Positions 33,172 to 41,850 of a stretch of DNA of 64,000 nucleotides are shown here, piece after piece. The position numbers were made by a program, and so were the translations under genes. The notes below the pieces were generated by a model, which saw only the letters and a list, made by a program, of their open reading frames with translations, made no database searches and was not told where the DNA came from. Location of the stretch: positions 1 through 64,000 of the IMG/VR virus record IMGVR_UViG_3300018080_000118. The stretch is one strand, 5' to 3'. The stretch comes from a virus. The stretch's first letter is position 1, and each line of letters opens with the position of its first letter.

Positions 33172-34544
33172 CAGACTTCATCTCACAATCTGGTCGAGCG
33201 CACACCAACAACTGGCTGAAGAACGGTAATCTGGTGCGCGTCCCCCGCTACACGAGCGCTCGCTCTTACGACAGCTTGCGGTTGACCGAGACACGGCCGG
33301 CGATGACCGTAGCCGATGTCCTCACACCAGAGGACCTCTCGCGGACCATCGGTTCGGCGAGGGAAGAGCGCTTCCTGGCCAACTGGGCAGTGTCCGGCAG
33401 CGAAGATGCCGTCGGGAGTGTGGATCTCGACCCGATGAACAGTCGCACGGGTCTGCGGTTTCGCTCGTTTGATAGTGGGCGGTTTCTCCGGGTGAGTTTC
33501 TTCAAGACGGGGACGATCACCCTGGAGCAGGAGATCGAGGTCGTCAACCAGTTCCGGGGGATGCCCGCCACCGCAGCCTACTCTGCTTATCGGATCGACG
33601 GCGAGGTGAAGATCGAGACGGAGATCGACTTTGGGTCCGAGACCCGGGCCGGGGTGCCATACTTCTCCAGCAACGTGGGCGCGTACCGGCGCATCACACA
33701 AGAAGTGGAGGAGTGTCCCCTCGGCCTGAGCACAGTCATTTTCCGCATCAAGGTGTCCGGTGATCGTGGAGAGTCTGTTGGTCTCAGCGGATTCGTCTTT
33801 GCGCTGGGCGCATACACCCTCGACCTCCCGTACTCCGAAGCGATCGGTGACGTACTGCTTCCGCGCGGAGCGGTCATCCTGTGGACGGGCGAGAACTGCC
33901 CACCAGGTTTCCGTGAGGTAGAGGGAGCCGACGACAGCTTCCTCTATCAGGTCTACGGGGACCCGAACGTGATGAACGGGGGCACGCAGGAGTATCCCGA
34001 CATCAAGCAGAAGGCGGAGACTGCAGACGAGAACAACCCGCTGGATCCCTACGAGAATGCCTTCGCCATCAAGGAGCCAGCGACCAGTGAGTTCCTTGGT
34101 GACAACGAACACTTTGCCCATCAGAAGACGAGCCTCTTCGGCGAGACGGCGGACAGCTGGCTCAGCCAGGGGCCGGATTCCATTCGGCGCTTGCGTACCG
34201 TGGACTTCAATGACTGCGGGGATCCCGAGACGCCTTACGGCGAGACCCCGGCCAACAGAAAGCAGTCCATCATCGCGGCCAGCAATGACTACAATGTCGG
34301 CTTCACCGATAAGGATGCGGTCCCGAGAATTCCGGTCATCACGAACGTAAGCGATATCGCGAAGTTCAAGCGCCAGACCGTCCAGAACTTGGTACTCCCT
34401 GGCGGCTCAAACGAGGACAGCGACCCAAGCAGCCCGCCGAGCGACGGCGACATCTGGCGTAATCCTCACAGACACGCCTTCCAGTCGAACCATATCGCCA
34501 CGCTGCCCCCATACTTCACAGTCAGATTCTGTGAGAAGATCTGA
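33168..34544 (+). CDS. tail protein with a collar-like domain, member 3 of 3
   Basis: A 458-residue protein overlapping the previous stop (ATGA). The first 60 residues include NNWLKNGNLVRVPRY, similar in spirit to the NxxxNGxF openings of its two neighbours. Near residue 230 is LPRGAVILWTGENCPPGFRE, the same collar-like motif, and it ends FTVRFCEKI. The three genes look like a duplicated family with diverged middles. Confidence 0.6.
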   Translation: MTDFISQSGRAHTNNWLKNGNLVRVPRYTSARSYDSLRLTETRPAMTVADVLTPEDLSRTIGSAREERFLANWAVSGSEDAVGSVDLDPMNSRTGLRFRSFDSGRFLRVSFFKTGTITLEQEIEVVNQFRGMPATAAYSAYRIDGEVKIETEIDFGSETRAGVPYFSSNVGAYRRITQEVEECPLGLSTVIFRIKVSGDRGESVGLSGFVFALGAYTLDLPYSEAIGDVLLPRGAVILWTGENCPPGFREVEGADDSFLYQVYGDPNVMNGGTQEYPDIKQKAETADENNPLDPYENAFAIKEPATSEFLGDNEHFAHQKTSLFGETADSWLSQGPDSIRRLRTVDFNDCGDPETPYGETPANRKQSIIAASNDYNVGFTDKDAVPRIPVITNVSDIAKFKRQTVQNLVLPGGSNEDSDPSSPPSDGDIWRNPHRHAFQSNHIATLPPYFTVRFCEKI

Positions 34545-34861
34545 TGGATCGGCCTGTCTTTTACTACAGCGACCGGTGTCCGCACTGCGAGCGCGTCTTG
34601 CCCGAGATCGTTGATTTACTCAATAGGCGCGGTATACAGATGGTGATCAGGAAACCGACGCTGGTCGAGATGTCCGCAATCCCTGGGTACCCTACTTTGA
34701 AGCTCCCAGCGGTTGAAGGTGTCAGGGGCCAGCCTATCCTGCTTGTAGGCACCAAGATAGCCGAAGCGCTTCGTCAACAACCGGAGCTTCTGGATGGATC
34801 CTCTCACAATCGTCTCACAGAGCCTTCCGCTGGCGATGGCGACCCAGCCATACAGCTTTAA
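34544..34861 (+). CDS. glutaredoxin/thioredoxin-like protein
   Basis: A 105-residue protein with the active site RCPHCERV (CxxC) at residues 11-18 after a strand VFYYSD, and GYPTLKLP near residue 48, the cis-Pro loop of glutaredoxins. Glutaredoxins reduce disulfides or glutathione adducts. The last 25 residues are encoded where it overlaps the next gene by 68 bases and are probably not part of the fold. Its place inside a fibre operon is odd; it might act on the Cys-containing tail proteins or be carried along. Confidence 0.75.
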   Translation: MDRPVFYYSDRCPHCERVLPEIVDLLNRRGIQMVIRKPTLVEMSAIPGYPTLKLPAVEGVRGQPILLVGTKIAEALRQQPELLDGSSHNRLTEPSAGDGDPAIQL

Positions 34862-37800
34862 GCTGCAGGCCCTTGGTGGTTCTCTGCCTTACGTCTGGGC
34901 AATCGTTCCTGGCTACGGCACTCCTCCAACAGGCATCGTCCTCTCAGGGGACACGCTTCAGGCCAGTGCTGGCTCCATTGCCGAAACGGAAGTGGGGACG
35001 CACTCTTTCCGGGTGGAGGTCACAGACGGGTCGCTGACCAAGGTAACCGTCGATGTCAGCATCGCGGTAGAGCCGTACGGCTTCAGCCGCACACACCAAT
35101 TCCTGCTCGATCCGAGGCTCAAGACCCTCATCGAGCAGTATCTCGTGTCCGGGGCAGACAGGGAGAAGGTCGAGCTGCATTTCTTCCGGGACGTTGTCTC
35201 GGCCGTAGCCACCAACTTCGTGCATCTGGATCGCGACATTCTTGTCGACGCCTGGACGGGTATCTACCCCTACTCGACTGCGACCGACACTGATCTGCGA
35301 AGCGTCATCAACGCCATCACGTCGGACCTACTCTACTTCGCCGATCCGACGAAGTGGAACATCTCTGCCGTCACCCCAGGAGCCGGGACGTACCAGGTCG
35401 AGTACACGCTGACCCCGTCAACGGGCTTCTTCATCGGTCGCACTGGCGAGACCGACGCCACCACCGCTCGGCAGTGGTTCAAGCTCGTTGACGGAGATTC
35501 CGATGACGAGCCGCACGACGGGGACGGCAACCCTCTCGTGATCGTCAAGATTGAGGATGCCGATGGCATCGAGATCGATCCCAATACGCTCGCGTACCAG
35601 TCGGACTCCGACGGCTTCCACACGGGCAAGAACGCGGTAGGCGGCACTATCGGGTATGGGCTCACCTTCACGGTGGAGTTCGTGCCTAATCCGCACAGCC
35701 GCACGCCTGTACCACCCTGGAGCATGCGATCCGGTGTGCGCCAGGAGCTGCACGATCTCAGCCCCGAGGCCCTCATCAAGTTCGGGAATGTTCTTGGCGA
35801 GGTCGACGCGGATGTCATCGCCCTCATCAAGACAGCGCCCTACCTGCACGCCCTGAAGGTCGGCAATGACGTTGTTCCTGTGAATGCCGACCAGCAGATC
35901 GAGCTGCAGGGTCAGGATGGGATCGATCTCGATGCGGATCCGACGGCACACGTCATCCGGATCGCCTCTACGGCCATCCGATCCCTCAACGGAATCACGC
36001 CGGATGGCGCGGGCGACCTGGATCTCGTGGACGGGGAGTTCATCGAGATCGAGACAGAGGTGGACGAGCAGAAGCTCACGATCAAGACGGTCATCCCCGT
36101 GCAGGTCCCTCCCGGAGATCCGACACAAGAGCCTGTCCACTCCAAGGGCCTCATCTCACGCGACGACTACTCCAAGTTCCTGGAACTCATCTCGACGCAG
36201 CTAACGCGCCTCCACGGCCACACGGGCGAGGATCTGGTCCTCGGGACACCTGGCGATGGGTTTGCCGACGGCTACATCCCGCTGGATCCCCGGGCCTCCG
36301 TGGTCGAGACTGTCGACCGCATCAACGAAGCAATGCTCGTGCTCGCCGGAGGTACCCCGATCGTCCAGGATCTCGACAACGTGGATCTGGTCGAGGTCGC
36401 CGGGATCACACGGGAGCGCGGCTATCTGGCCGACGACTCCTCTGGATCACCGATCGGTGTCGTCTATGAGACGGGCGTCTACGACGCAGGCTCTGAGGCT
36501 CCGTACGTCTACAACGACGCGACCAACATCGCCGGCAGCGTTGCCATGGAGTTCGAGACGGCGCTGGAGTTTGGTCCCGTCGAAGGCACCGCCGGAACAG
36601 CGGACGACCTGGAGATCTACCTCAACGGCAGCTTGCTGGAGACGTGGACCCTCACTACAGCCAACCCCGCGACTGGCCCATCGCCAGGTGGCTACATGGA
36701 CATCACCAGTGTCCGTAGCGTCACCGGGACAAACGACGCGATCCGGCTCAAGGGCCTTGTGGACCCTTCCGATGCGACCGTGGCCCCGCTCCTGAACATC
36801 GGCTACAACTACTTTGAGCTGAAGCATGTCGACAACTCGGCCGTCGCCACGTACACCTCGGCCAAGTTCAAGGTCTTCCTCGACAGCGCCGTTCCCACGG
36901 CCGGAGGCCCCGCGCTTCCGTCGGACATCTGGGGCGATGCCCCCGGGAAGATCGACTGGCTTTCCGGCGTCAAATACTACTCCGGCGACAACGAGCTCCT
37001 GATCACCTTCACGGCCAACGATCTCTTCGAGGTCACGTACTACAGCTCGCCTTTCCAGGTGCGCGTGAATAGCCCCGCTGGATGGCAGCCGTGGACGGAC
37101 CTTCGCTGGAGCGACGCGCACGTGACCGGTGTCTCGACGCCCCCAGATACCACGGACGATCCGGTCTTCACGGACTACCCCACAGGACGGCCCGTGAAAG
37201 ACTACTCCGTTGCTCACTCGGGGCCGCAGCCGTACCTGGAGCTCAACCACACGCGCCCCTGCGACTCGGCTACCGTGACCAAGGCCAACAAGCTCGTCAC
37301 GGCCGCCGGCGACGATGTGATCTACACCCTCGGGAAGGCGGGGACGACCGACCTCTTCGAGAACTTCGAAGACGAGGTTTACCGCATCAATGCGTACGAT
37401 CCGCGATGGGGTGGCCCAGACTTCCCGGCGTTCCCAAGGATGGGGAAGGACGGCTTTGGCTGGGATTCTTCCCGTCCCCTCGGCTACGGCACCACTCCCT
37501 GGGGCGATGGCGGCGGAAAGGCTGGCGACCTCCAGGTGGTTCCCGACGCCAACCCCACGGGCCAGCCGTGGGAGGGTGCTCTTATCTGGCCGCAGTACGA
37601 CTATACCTCGGGCAGCTTCGCCCCAGCACAGGAGACGGGCCGCGACTACAGTACCGACTTTGGATCAACTGGCGCGGCCACCTTCTACCGGGCGATCAAG
37701 TTCGAGGACCTCTCCAGGACGAATGGCACCTTGCAGATCGTCGGCATCCAGTCGTCGCAGCTTGGCCTGTCGTACCTGGGCGGTGGAGGTACTGCGACGG

Positions 37801-38075
37801 GCGATGTGAATCTTGAGATCAAGTTTCCCGGGCGCAGGACCGGTTTCTTCTCTGGCTGGATGGACCTGACGAAGCTCGCCACCGGCACCTACAATGACGG
37901 TGACGGTGCGCTTTTCGGTATCATCCGGGACACCACCGTGAGCGGACAGAACGCGGTGGAGATCGACTGGACAGGCAACGGCCTCAGCACGAGGCACGCG
38001 GGCGAGATGATCATTCTGCGGGTGACCTACCGGGCTTCCTCACCGGTCATCTACCGCATCAGTGAAATTGGATAG
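34794..38075 (+). CDS. giant tail fibre/adhesin with an N-terminal He_PIG-like Ig domain
   Basis: A 1093-residue protein. The ATG has CCGGAG upstream and overlaps the glutaredoxin gene by 68 bases. Residues 12-90 (QPYSFKLQALGGSLPYVWAI through VEVTDGSLTKVTV) match the He_PIG type of immunoglobulin-like domain common in bacterial adhesins and fibres. A helical segment follows (100-180), then beta domains, a linker DITS region and a C-terminal Tyr/Gly-rich domain. It ends in TAG. The role is adsorption (inference). Confidence 0.65.
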   Translation: MDPLTIVSQSLPLAMATQPYSFKLQALGGSLPYVWAIVPGYGTPPTGIVLSGDTLQASAGSIAETEVGTHSFRVEVTDGSLTKVTVDVSIAVEPYGFSRTHQFLLDPRLKTLIEQYLVSGADREKVELHFFRDVVSAVATNFVHLDRDILVDAWTGIYPYSTATDTDLRSVINAITSDLLYFADPTKWNISAVTPGAGTYQVEYTLTPSTGFFIGRTGETDATTARQWFKLVDGDSDDEPHDGDGNPLVIVKIEDADGIEIDPNTLAYQSDSDGFHTGKNAVGGTIGYGLTFTVEFVPNPHSRTPVPPWSMRSGVRQELHDLSPEALIKFGNVLGEVDADVIALIKTAPYLHALKVGNDVVPVNADQQIELQGQDGIDLDADPTAHVIRIASTAIRSLNGITPDGAGDLDLVDGEFIEIETEVDEQKLTIKTVIPVQVPPGDPTQEPVHSKGLISRDDYSKFLELISTQLTRLHGHTGEDLVLGTPGDGFADGYIPLDPRASVVETVDRINEAMLVLAGGTPIVQDLDNVDLVEVAGITRERGYLADDSSGSPIGVVYETGVYDAGSEAPYVYNDATNIAGSVAMEFETALEFGPVEGTAGTADDLEIYLNGSLLETWTLTTANPATGPSPGGYMDITSVRSVTGTNDAIRLKGLVDPSDATVAPLLNIGYNYFELKHVDNSAVATYTSAKFKVFLDSAVPTAGGPALPSDIWGDAPGKIDWLSGVKYYSGDNELLITFTANDLFEVTYYSSPFQVRVNSPAGWQPWTDLRWSDAHVTGVSTPPDTTDDPVFTDYPTGRPVKDYSVAHSGPQPYLELNHTRPCDSATVTKANKLVTAAGDDVIYTLGKAGTTDLFENFEDEVYRINAYDPRWGGPDFPAFPRMGKDGFGWDSSRPLGYGTTPWGDGGGKAGDLQVVPDANPTGQPWEGALIWPQYDYTSGSFAPAQETGRDYSTDFGSTGAATFYRAIKFEDLSRTNGTLQIVGIQSSQLGLSYLGGGGTATGDVNLEIKFPGRRTGFFSGWMDLTKLATGTYNDGDGALFGIIRDTTVSGQNAVEIDWTGNGLSTRHAGEMIILRVTYRASSPVIYRISEIG

Positions 38076-38086
38076 GGAGTTTAGCG

Positions 38087-39112
38087 ATGCCGCTGACTGA
38101 CAAAGAAAAGCAGTACCTGTCGCTGGCCACGAAGATCGTACTCGGGTACGGATCGACGGACGTGACCAAGCGCGTCATGGAGGAGCGCGAAGCGTTCTCG
38201 CCTTTCGCTCCACTGGCCAGCCGCCCCATCTTCAATCCCACGGAGATCTGGGGTGATGCTCTTCCAGGCACCCCGCCCACTGCCGACACGTCTGTCGTGG
38301 AGGTGTACCAGCAGTACCCTGCAGGCGCAGGGGCGCAGGGGACATGGAGGCTGACGCCCAACACGACAGCGGCCAATCCCAACATGAGCTGGCTTGCCAC
38401 CCTCGATCCCGTCTCGCCCTACTGGGGCGACGACCAGGATCCACGCCTGGAGAACTGGATTCCCGGCAAATACGGCGCGGCCTGGGAGCTGGAGCTGTAC
38501 GAGGACTCTGACGGCACCGGCAACAACGGCCCCAACCTGACTACTGGACAGATTCTGCCGTCCGACGCAGTCGGCTGGGTCTTCGATCCTCAGGCCGGCA
38601 TCCTCACGTTTGAGACGGACCCGACCGTCGCCCCGCACAACAAGGTCGCACCGTTCTGGGTCAAGGGCTACCGCTACGTTGGCCAGACCCTGCAGGATGT
38701 GATCAACGGCATCTCCGCTGGGGCCACCATCACGGTCGAGGATAGCGTACCGACGCCGTTCCCAGGCACCAACATCATCCGGTTCGGCTCCAACTTTGCC
38801 GTGACGAATCTTGGCAGTGGCCGTGTGCAGGTGTCGCTCGCGACAAGCACCACATGGCCGTGGGCCAACTACGAGGTGCTGGCCATCGTCGGCAACGGCA
38901 CGCCGGGGACCCCGAAAGACCTCTCCCTGGCCAACCCCGTGGCTGCCTCCGGGCAGAACGAGCGCGCGTTCGTCTACATGAACGGGGCGAAGCTCACCTA
39001 CGGCGCGACCAAAGACTTCACCTTCCCGAGTGCATCGACGCTGCGGCTCATGAACAACTCGGGCAGGATGATCACAATGGATGGGATGGAAATCGTAATC
39101 TACCACGAGTAA
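38087..39112 (+). CDS. tail fibre-like protein, 341 aa
   Basis: The ribosome site is AGGGAGTTTAGCG. A short N-terminal helix (LTDKEKQYLSLATKIVLGYG) is followed by beta-rich sequence, an interrupted helix near residue 205 (VGQTLQDVINGIS) that resembles fibre shaft junctions, and a C-terminal beta domain with FVYMNGAKLTYGATKDFTF, which recalls a fibre tip. No family is named. The palindrome copy 3 follows directly. Confidence 0.58.
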   Translation: MPLTDKEKQYLSLATKIVLGYGSTDVTKRVMEEREAFSPFAPLASRPIFNPTEIWGDALPGTPPTADTSVVEVYQQYPAGAGAQGTWRLTPNTTAANPNMSWLATLDPVSPYWGDDQDPRLENWIPGKYGAAWELELYEDSDGTGNNGPNLTTGQILPSDAVGWVFDPQAGILTFETDPTVAPHNKVAPFWVKGYRYVGQTLQDVINGISAGATITVEDSVPTPFPGTNIIRFGSNFAVTNLGSGRVQVSLATSTTWPWANYEVLAIVGNGTPGTPKDLSLANPVAASGQNERAFVYMNGAKLTYGATKDFTFPSASTLRLMNNSGRMITMDGMEIVIYHE

Positions 39113-39115
39113 GCG

Positions 39116-39136
39116 TGACCACTCATGGAGTTGTCA
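39116..39136. repeat. palindromic operator-like site, copy 3 (inverted orientation)
   Basis: GACCACTCATGGAGTTGTC, the reverse orientation of the other copies with a mismatch in the centre, in the 39 bp gap between two fibre genes. Confidence 0.58.
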
Positions 39137-39151
39137 CGGTGGAGGCTGACA

Positions 39152-40234
39152 ATGGCACGAGTCAGAGATGCACTGGTCAACTTTACCGGGGCCACAGTGG
39201 CCAACGGCGAAGTCCAGAAATACCTCGTCGACGCGCTGGGGACGGCTACGCTGCCCGGCGAGTTTGGCGTGAAACCGGCTGTGGTCGACCCGCTCGACGA
39301 CACTTCCCTGGACACCACCAAGTGGGCCGCTATTGGGTCTGCGGTCAGTGAGGGCTCGTATCTGAGCCGCGACTGCATCCTGCTCGATGGACCTCCGGCA
39401 ACACTCGGCTACGACACCGACGGCGTGATCTACAAGCCTGCGATCATGGGTACCGTCGGCGCGCTATGGCACTCGAAGTTCATCATGACCGACAACATCG
39501 AGTGGGTGGCTGGTTTGCAGGAGTATGCCTTCACGGTCAACAACGTGGTGACGCCCACGACGTGGACGCTGAAGTACCTGGTCACCCAGGTGCCGGACAA
39601 CTCCACCTACCTGCGCTTCCGTCCAGGACGGATCCAGGTGGTGCGTGGCGGCACGAACGGCCAGTTCATCGACATCCCGAACAGCTCGTGGCTCGCCAGC
39701 CATCCCACGGACACCACGCGTCAGTACCCGATCCACATCGCGTTCGTGTTCACCCTCAACGGCTACCAGATCTGGGTGCACCAGCCGGGTGTCTGGGAAG
39801 AGGCACGCCTCGTCCACACCGAGACACGCAGCACAGGAACACAGCCTGCCGACGGCTACTCCTTCTGCGTGGACAAATACAGCACCGACAGCCGCCTGGG
39901 ATTCTTCGATCCCTCGACCGGCTTTCGGAATGACTGCGTGGTCTCCGGAGCCGTCATTGACACGGCCCTGGTTCAGAACGCGGTGCAGCTCAACACGCTC
40001 CTCATGGACTACGTGACCGGCGGTGTCATCGGGCAGAGCGGTACGGTGCAGGTTCGGTTCCCCACTTACTCGCCGCGAGCCTACCTCCCGAGCGAGGTGG
40101 CCGAGATCACCGATGTGCTGAGCGGGGCGAACCAGTATCCCGTGGAGTTCCTACTTTCCGGGGATATCGCCATCAAGCACCCAACGAGGATCAACATCCT
40201 GGACTACGGTCTGGAAGAACAAGCGAGTAGCTAA
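39152..40234 (+). CDS. tail adhesin, concanavalin-like beta protein (tentative)
   Basis: A 360-residue protein starting at ATG 39152 with GGTGGAGGCTGACA upstream; the in-frame ATG nine codons earlier lies inside the palindrome and lacks a site. Residues 55-260 (DPLDDTSLDTTKWAAIGS ... WHSKFIMTDNIEW ... IHIAFVFTLNGYQIWVHQ) look like a lectin-type jelly roll. The next gene carries a clearer lectin-like domain. Adsorption role inferred. Confidence 0.55.
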   Translation: MARVRDALVNFTGATVANGEVQKYLVDALGTATLPGEFGVKPAVVDPLDDTSLDTTKWAAIGSAVSEGSYLSRDCILLDGPPATLGYDTDGVIYKPAIMGTVGALWHSKFIMTDNIEWVAGLQEYAFTVNNVVTPTTWTLKYLVTQVPDNSTYLRFRPGRIQVVRGGTNGQFIDIPNSSWLASHPTDTTRQYPIHIAFVFTLNGYQIWVHQPGVWEEARLVHTETRSTGTQPADGYSFCVDKYSTDSRLGFFDPSTGFRNDCVVSGAVIDTALVQNAVQLNTLLMDYVTGGVIGQSGTVQVRFPTYSPRAYLPSEVAEITDVLSGANQYPVEFLLSGDIAIKHPTRINILDYGLEEQASS

Positions 40235-41841
40235 TGGCCAGTCTCGGACACATCGACCTGTCCGTCAGCTTCCCCGACCCGGCAACGGGCCGGGGAGTTG
40301 CCGTCAATACCCTTACCATCGAGGTGCTGAATGTCTTCGGCACCACGGTGGACACCTTCGTGCTGGGCGATGCCCACGTCGTCCAAGAGTCGACCCTCCT
40401 GAGCGGTGTCGTCTACGTGGTCTACGACTACAGCATCGAGGATCCGGCAAAGACACCAGGCACGGCACTCACACTCAGGTACAGCGCAACCCGGGGGACC
40501 GAGAGCATCGGTACCACCACGAAGGTGGTCTCCTTCCGGCCAGCTGCCAAGGACTCGACTACCGGCGTTCTCGTCACATGGCCTGTACCGCTCGACGTCA
40601 TGGCGTCGGCCCGAGCTTCTGTGGACCCTCTGTTCTACGAGATTCGTCGTATCGACGAGAGGTTCGCGACCGACGACTTCATCCCGTCCTACACCCCCGG
40701 CAGATACACCCTGGCCTACTGGTCGCTGAACGGTAATCTGCTGGACTCGCAGACGCCGGCAGCAAACCTGACACTGGTGAACGGCCGCTTCATCCAGGAA
40801 GGCACGCAGGTCGATCCGATTCGTCTCGACGGTAACGGCTATGCGTGGACGGCCTCTTCGAAGCTCACCATGGACGCGGGACAGGATTTCTCGATGTCTG
40901 TGCTGCTCCGAGTAAACGCCGACGGCCCCACTGCCTTCGTCATGGGCAAGATGGGCGACAAAGGGACCAATGGCTACGGCATCTGGATCGAGAGCATCGG
41001 TGATCGGTATTACCCGTCCTTCTATATGGGTGATGGTACCAATCAGGTTCTGTTCACGAGCACGACACCGCTGTCTGTCGGACGCTACTACAACATCTGC
41101 GTGACCGTCGATCGAGACGGCATGGCCTACCTGTACGTCGATGGCGTGCGGCACACCGGGGGCGACGTGAGCACGATCGTCACAGCGGTTGGTGCTTCCT
41201 ACGATTTCAGGATCGGGGCCGAGCACGACGCCGATCCGCACTACATCTACGGCGACGTCGGCCACTGCATCATGTTCAGTGGGGTTCTGACTCCTCTGGA
41301 CATCGCGGAGATCTACGAGGGGATGCTCGGAAGTTCGTCCGAGGTCATTCTCGGGCGCTCCCTGTCGAACCAGTTCCTGGACACCGACATCTCCAACCCA
41401 TACCAGCGGCGGTACTACAAGTGGCGCATCTACCGCGCTGTACATGTGGCTTCTGGTGGCGAGGATGGCGCGGACTACAAGTTCGAGCTCATCCACGTGT
41501 ACAATTACAAGCAGGTGAAGGATACCGGCGCGCCTCTTTGTTTCGTACAAGGGCGCATGCGTGAACCGAACGACGCCTACCCAAACGAAGCCTATGTAAA
41601 GTTTTACGTGGCAGACCGGGACTCCGGGCAATTCGTGCATGGCCGGTACCTCGGGGACGACGAGATCATCGTGTTTCCCGACTCGGCCGGAAAGTTTGGC
41701 GCTTACCTGATCCAGGATTCGGTGATGGTGTGCCACATGCCCGAGGTCCACTCGGCGCTGCGGTTCGCGGTACCTCAGGCAGACACAGCCGATCTTGGTA
41801 GTATCCCAACGGAGCGTATCCGCCTGCGCAACAATATTTGA
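40234..41841 (+). CDS. LamG-like (concanavalin A-like lectin) tail adhesin
   Basis: A 535-residue protein whose start overlaps the previous stop. Residues 165-365 form a clear laminin-G/concanavalin-like jelly roll: YTLAYWSLNGNLLDSQTPAA, FSMSVLLRVNADG, a YNICVTVDRDGMAYLYVDG strand pair and ending in TPLDIAEIYEG. Such domains bind sugars or proteins on cell surfaces. The front 150 residues are an Ig-like beta domain, and the C-terminal 150 residues are another domain with YYKWRIYRAVHV. Confidence 0.72.
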   Translation: MASLGHIDLSVSFPDPATGRGVAVNTLTIEVLNVFGTTVDTFVLGDAHVVQESTLLSGVVYVVYDYSIEDPAKTPGTALTLRYSATRGTESIGTTTKVVSFRPAAKDSTTGVLVTWPVPLDVMASARASVDPLFYEIRRIDERFATDDFIPSYTPGRYTLAYWSLNGNLLDSQTPAANLTLVNGRFIQEGTQVDPIRLDGNGYAWTASSKLTMDAGQDFSMSVLLRVNADGPTAFVMGKMGDKGTNGYGIWIESIGDRYYPSFYMGDGTNQVLFTSTTPLSVGRYYNICVTVDRDGMAYLYVDGVRHTGGDVSTIVTAVGASYDFRIGAEHDADPHYIYGDVGHCIMFSGVLTPLDIAEIYEGMLGSSSEVILGRSLSNQFLDTDISNPYQRRYYKWRIYRAVHVASGGEDGADYKFELIHVYNYKQVKDTGAPLCFVQGRMREPNDAYPNEAYVKFYVADRDSGQFVHGRYLGDDEIIVFPDSAGKFGAYLIQDSVMVCHMPEVHSALRFAVPQADTADLGSIPTERIRLRNNI

Positions 41842-41850
41842 CGGTGAGTA

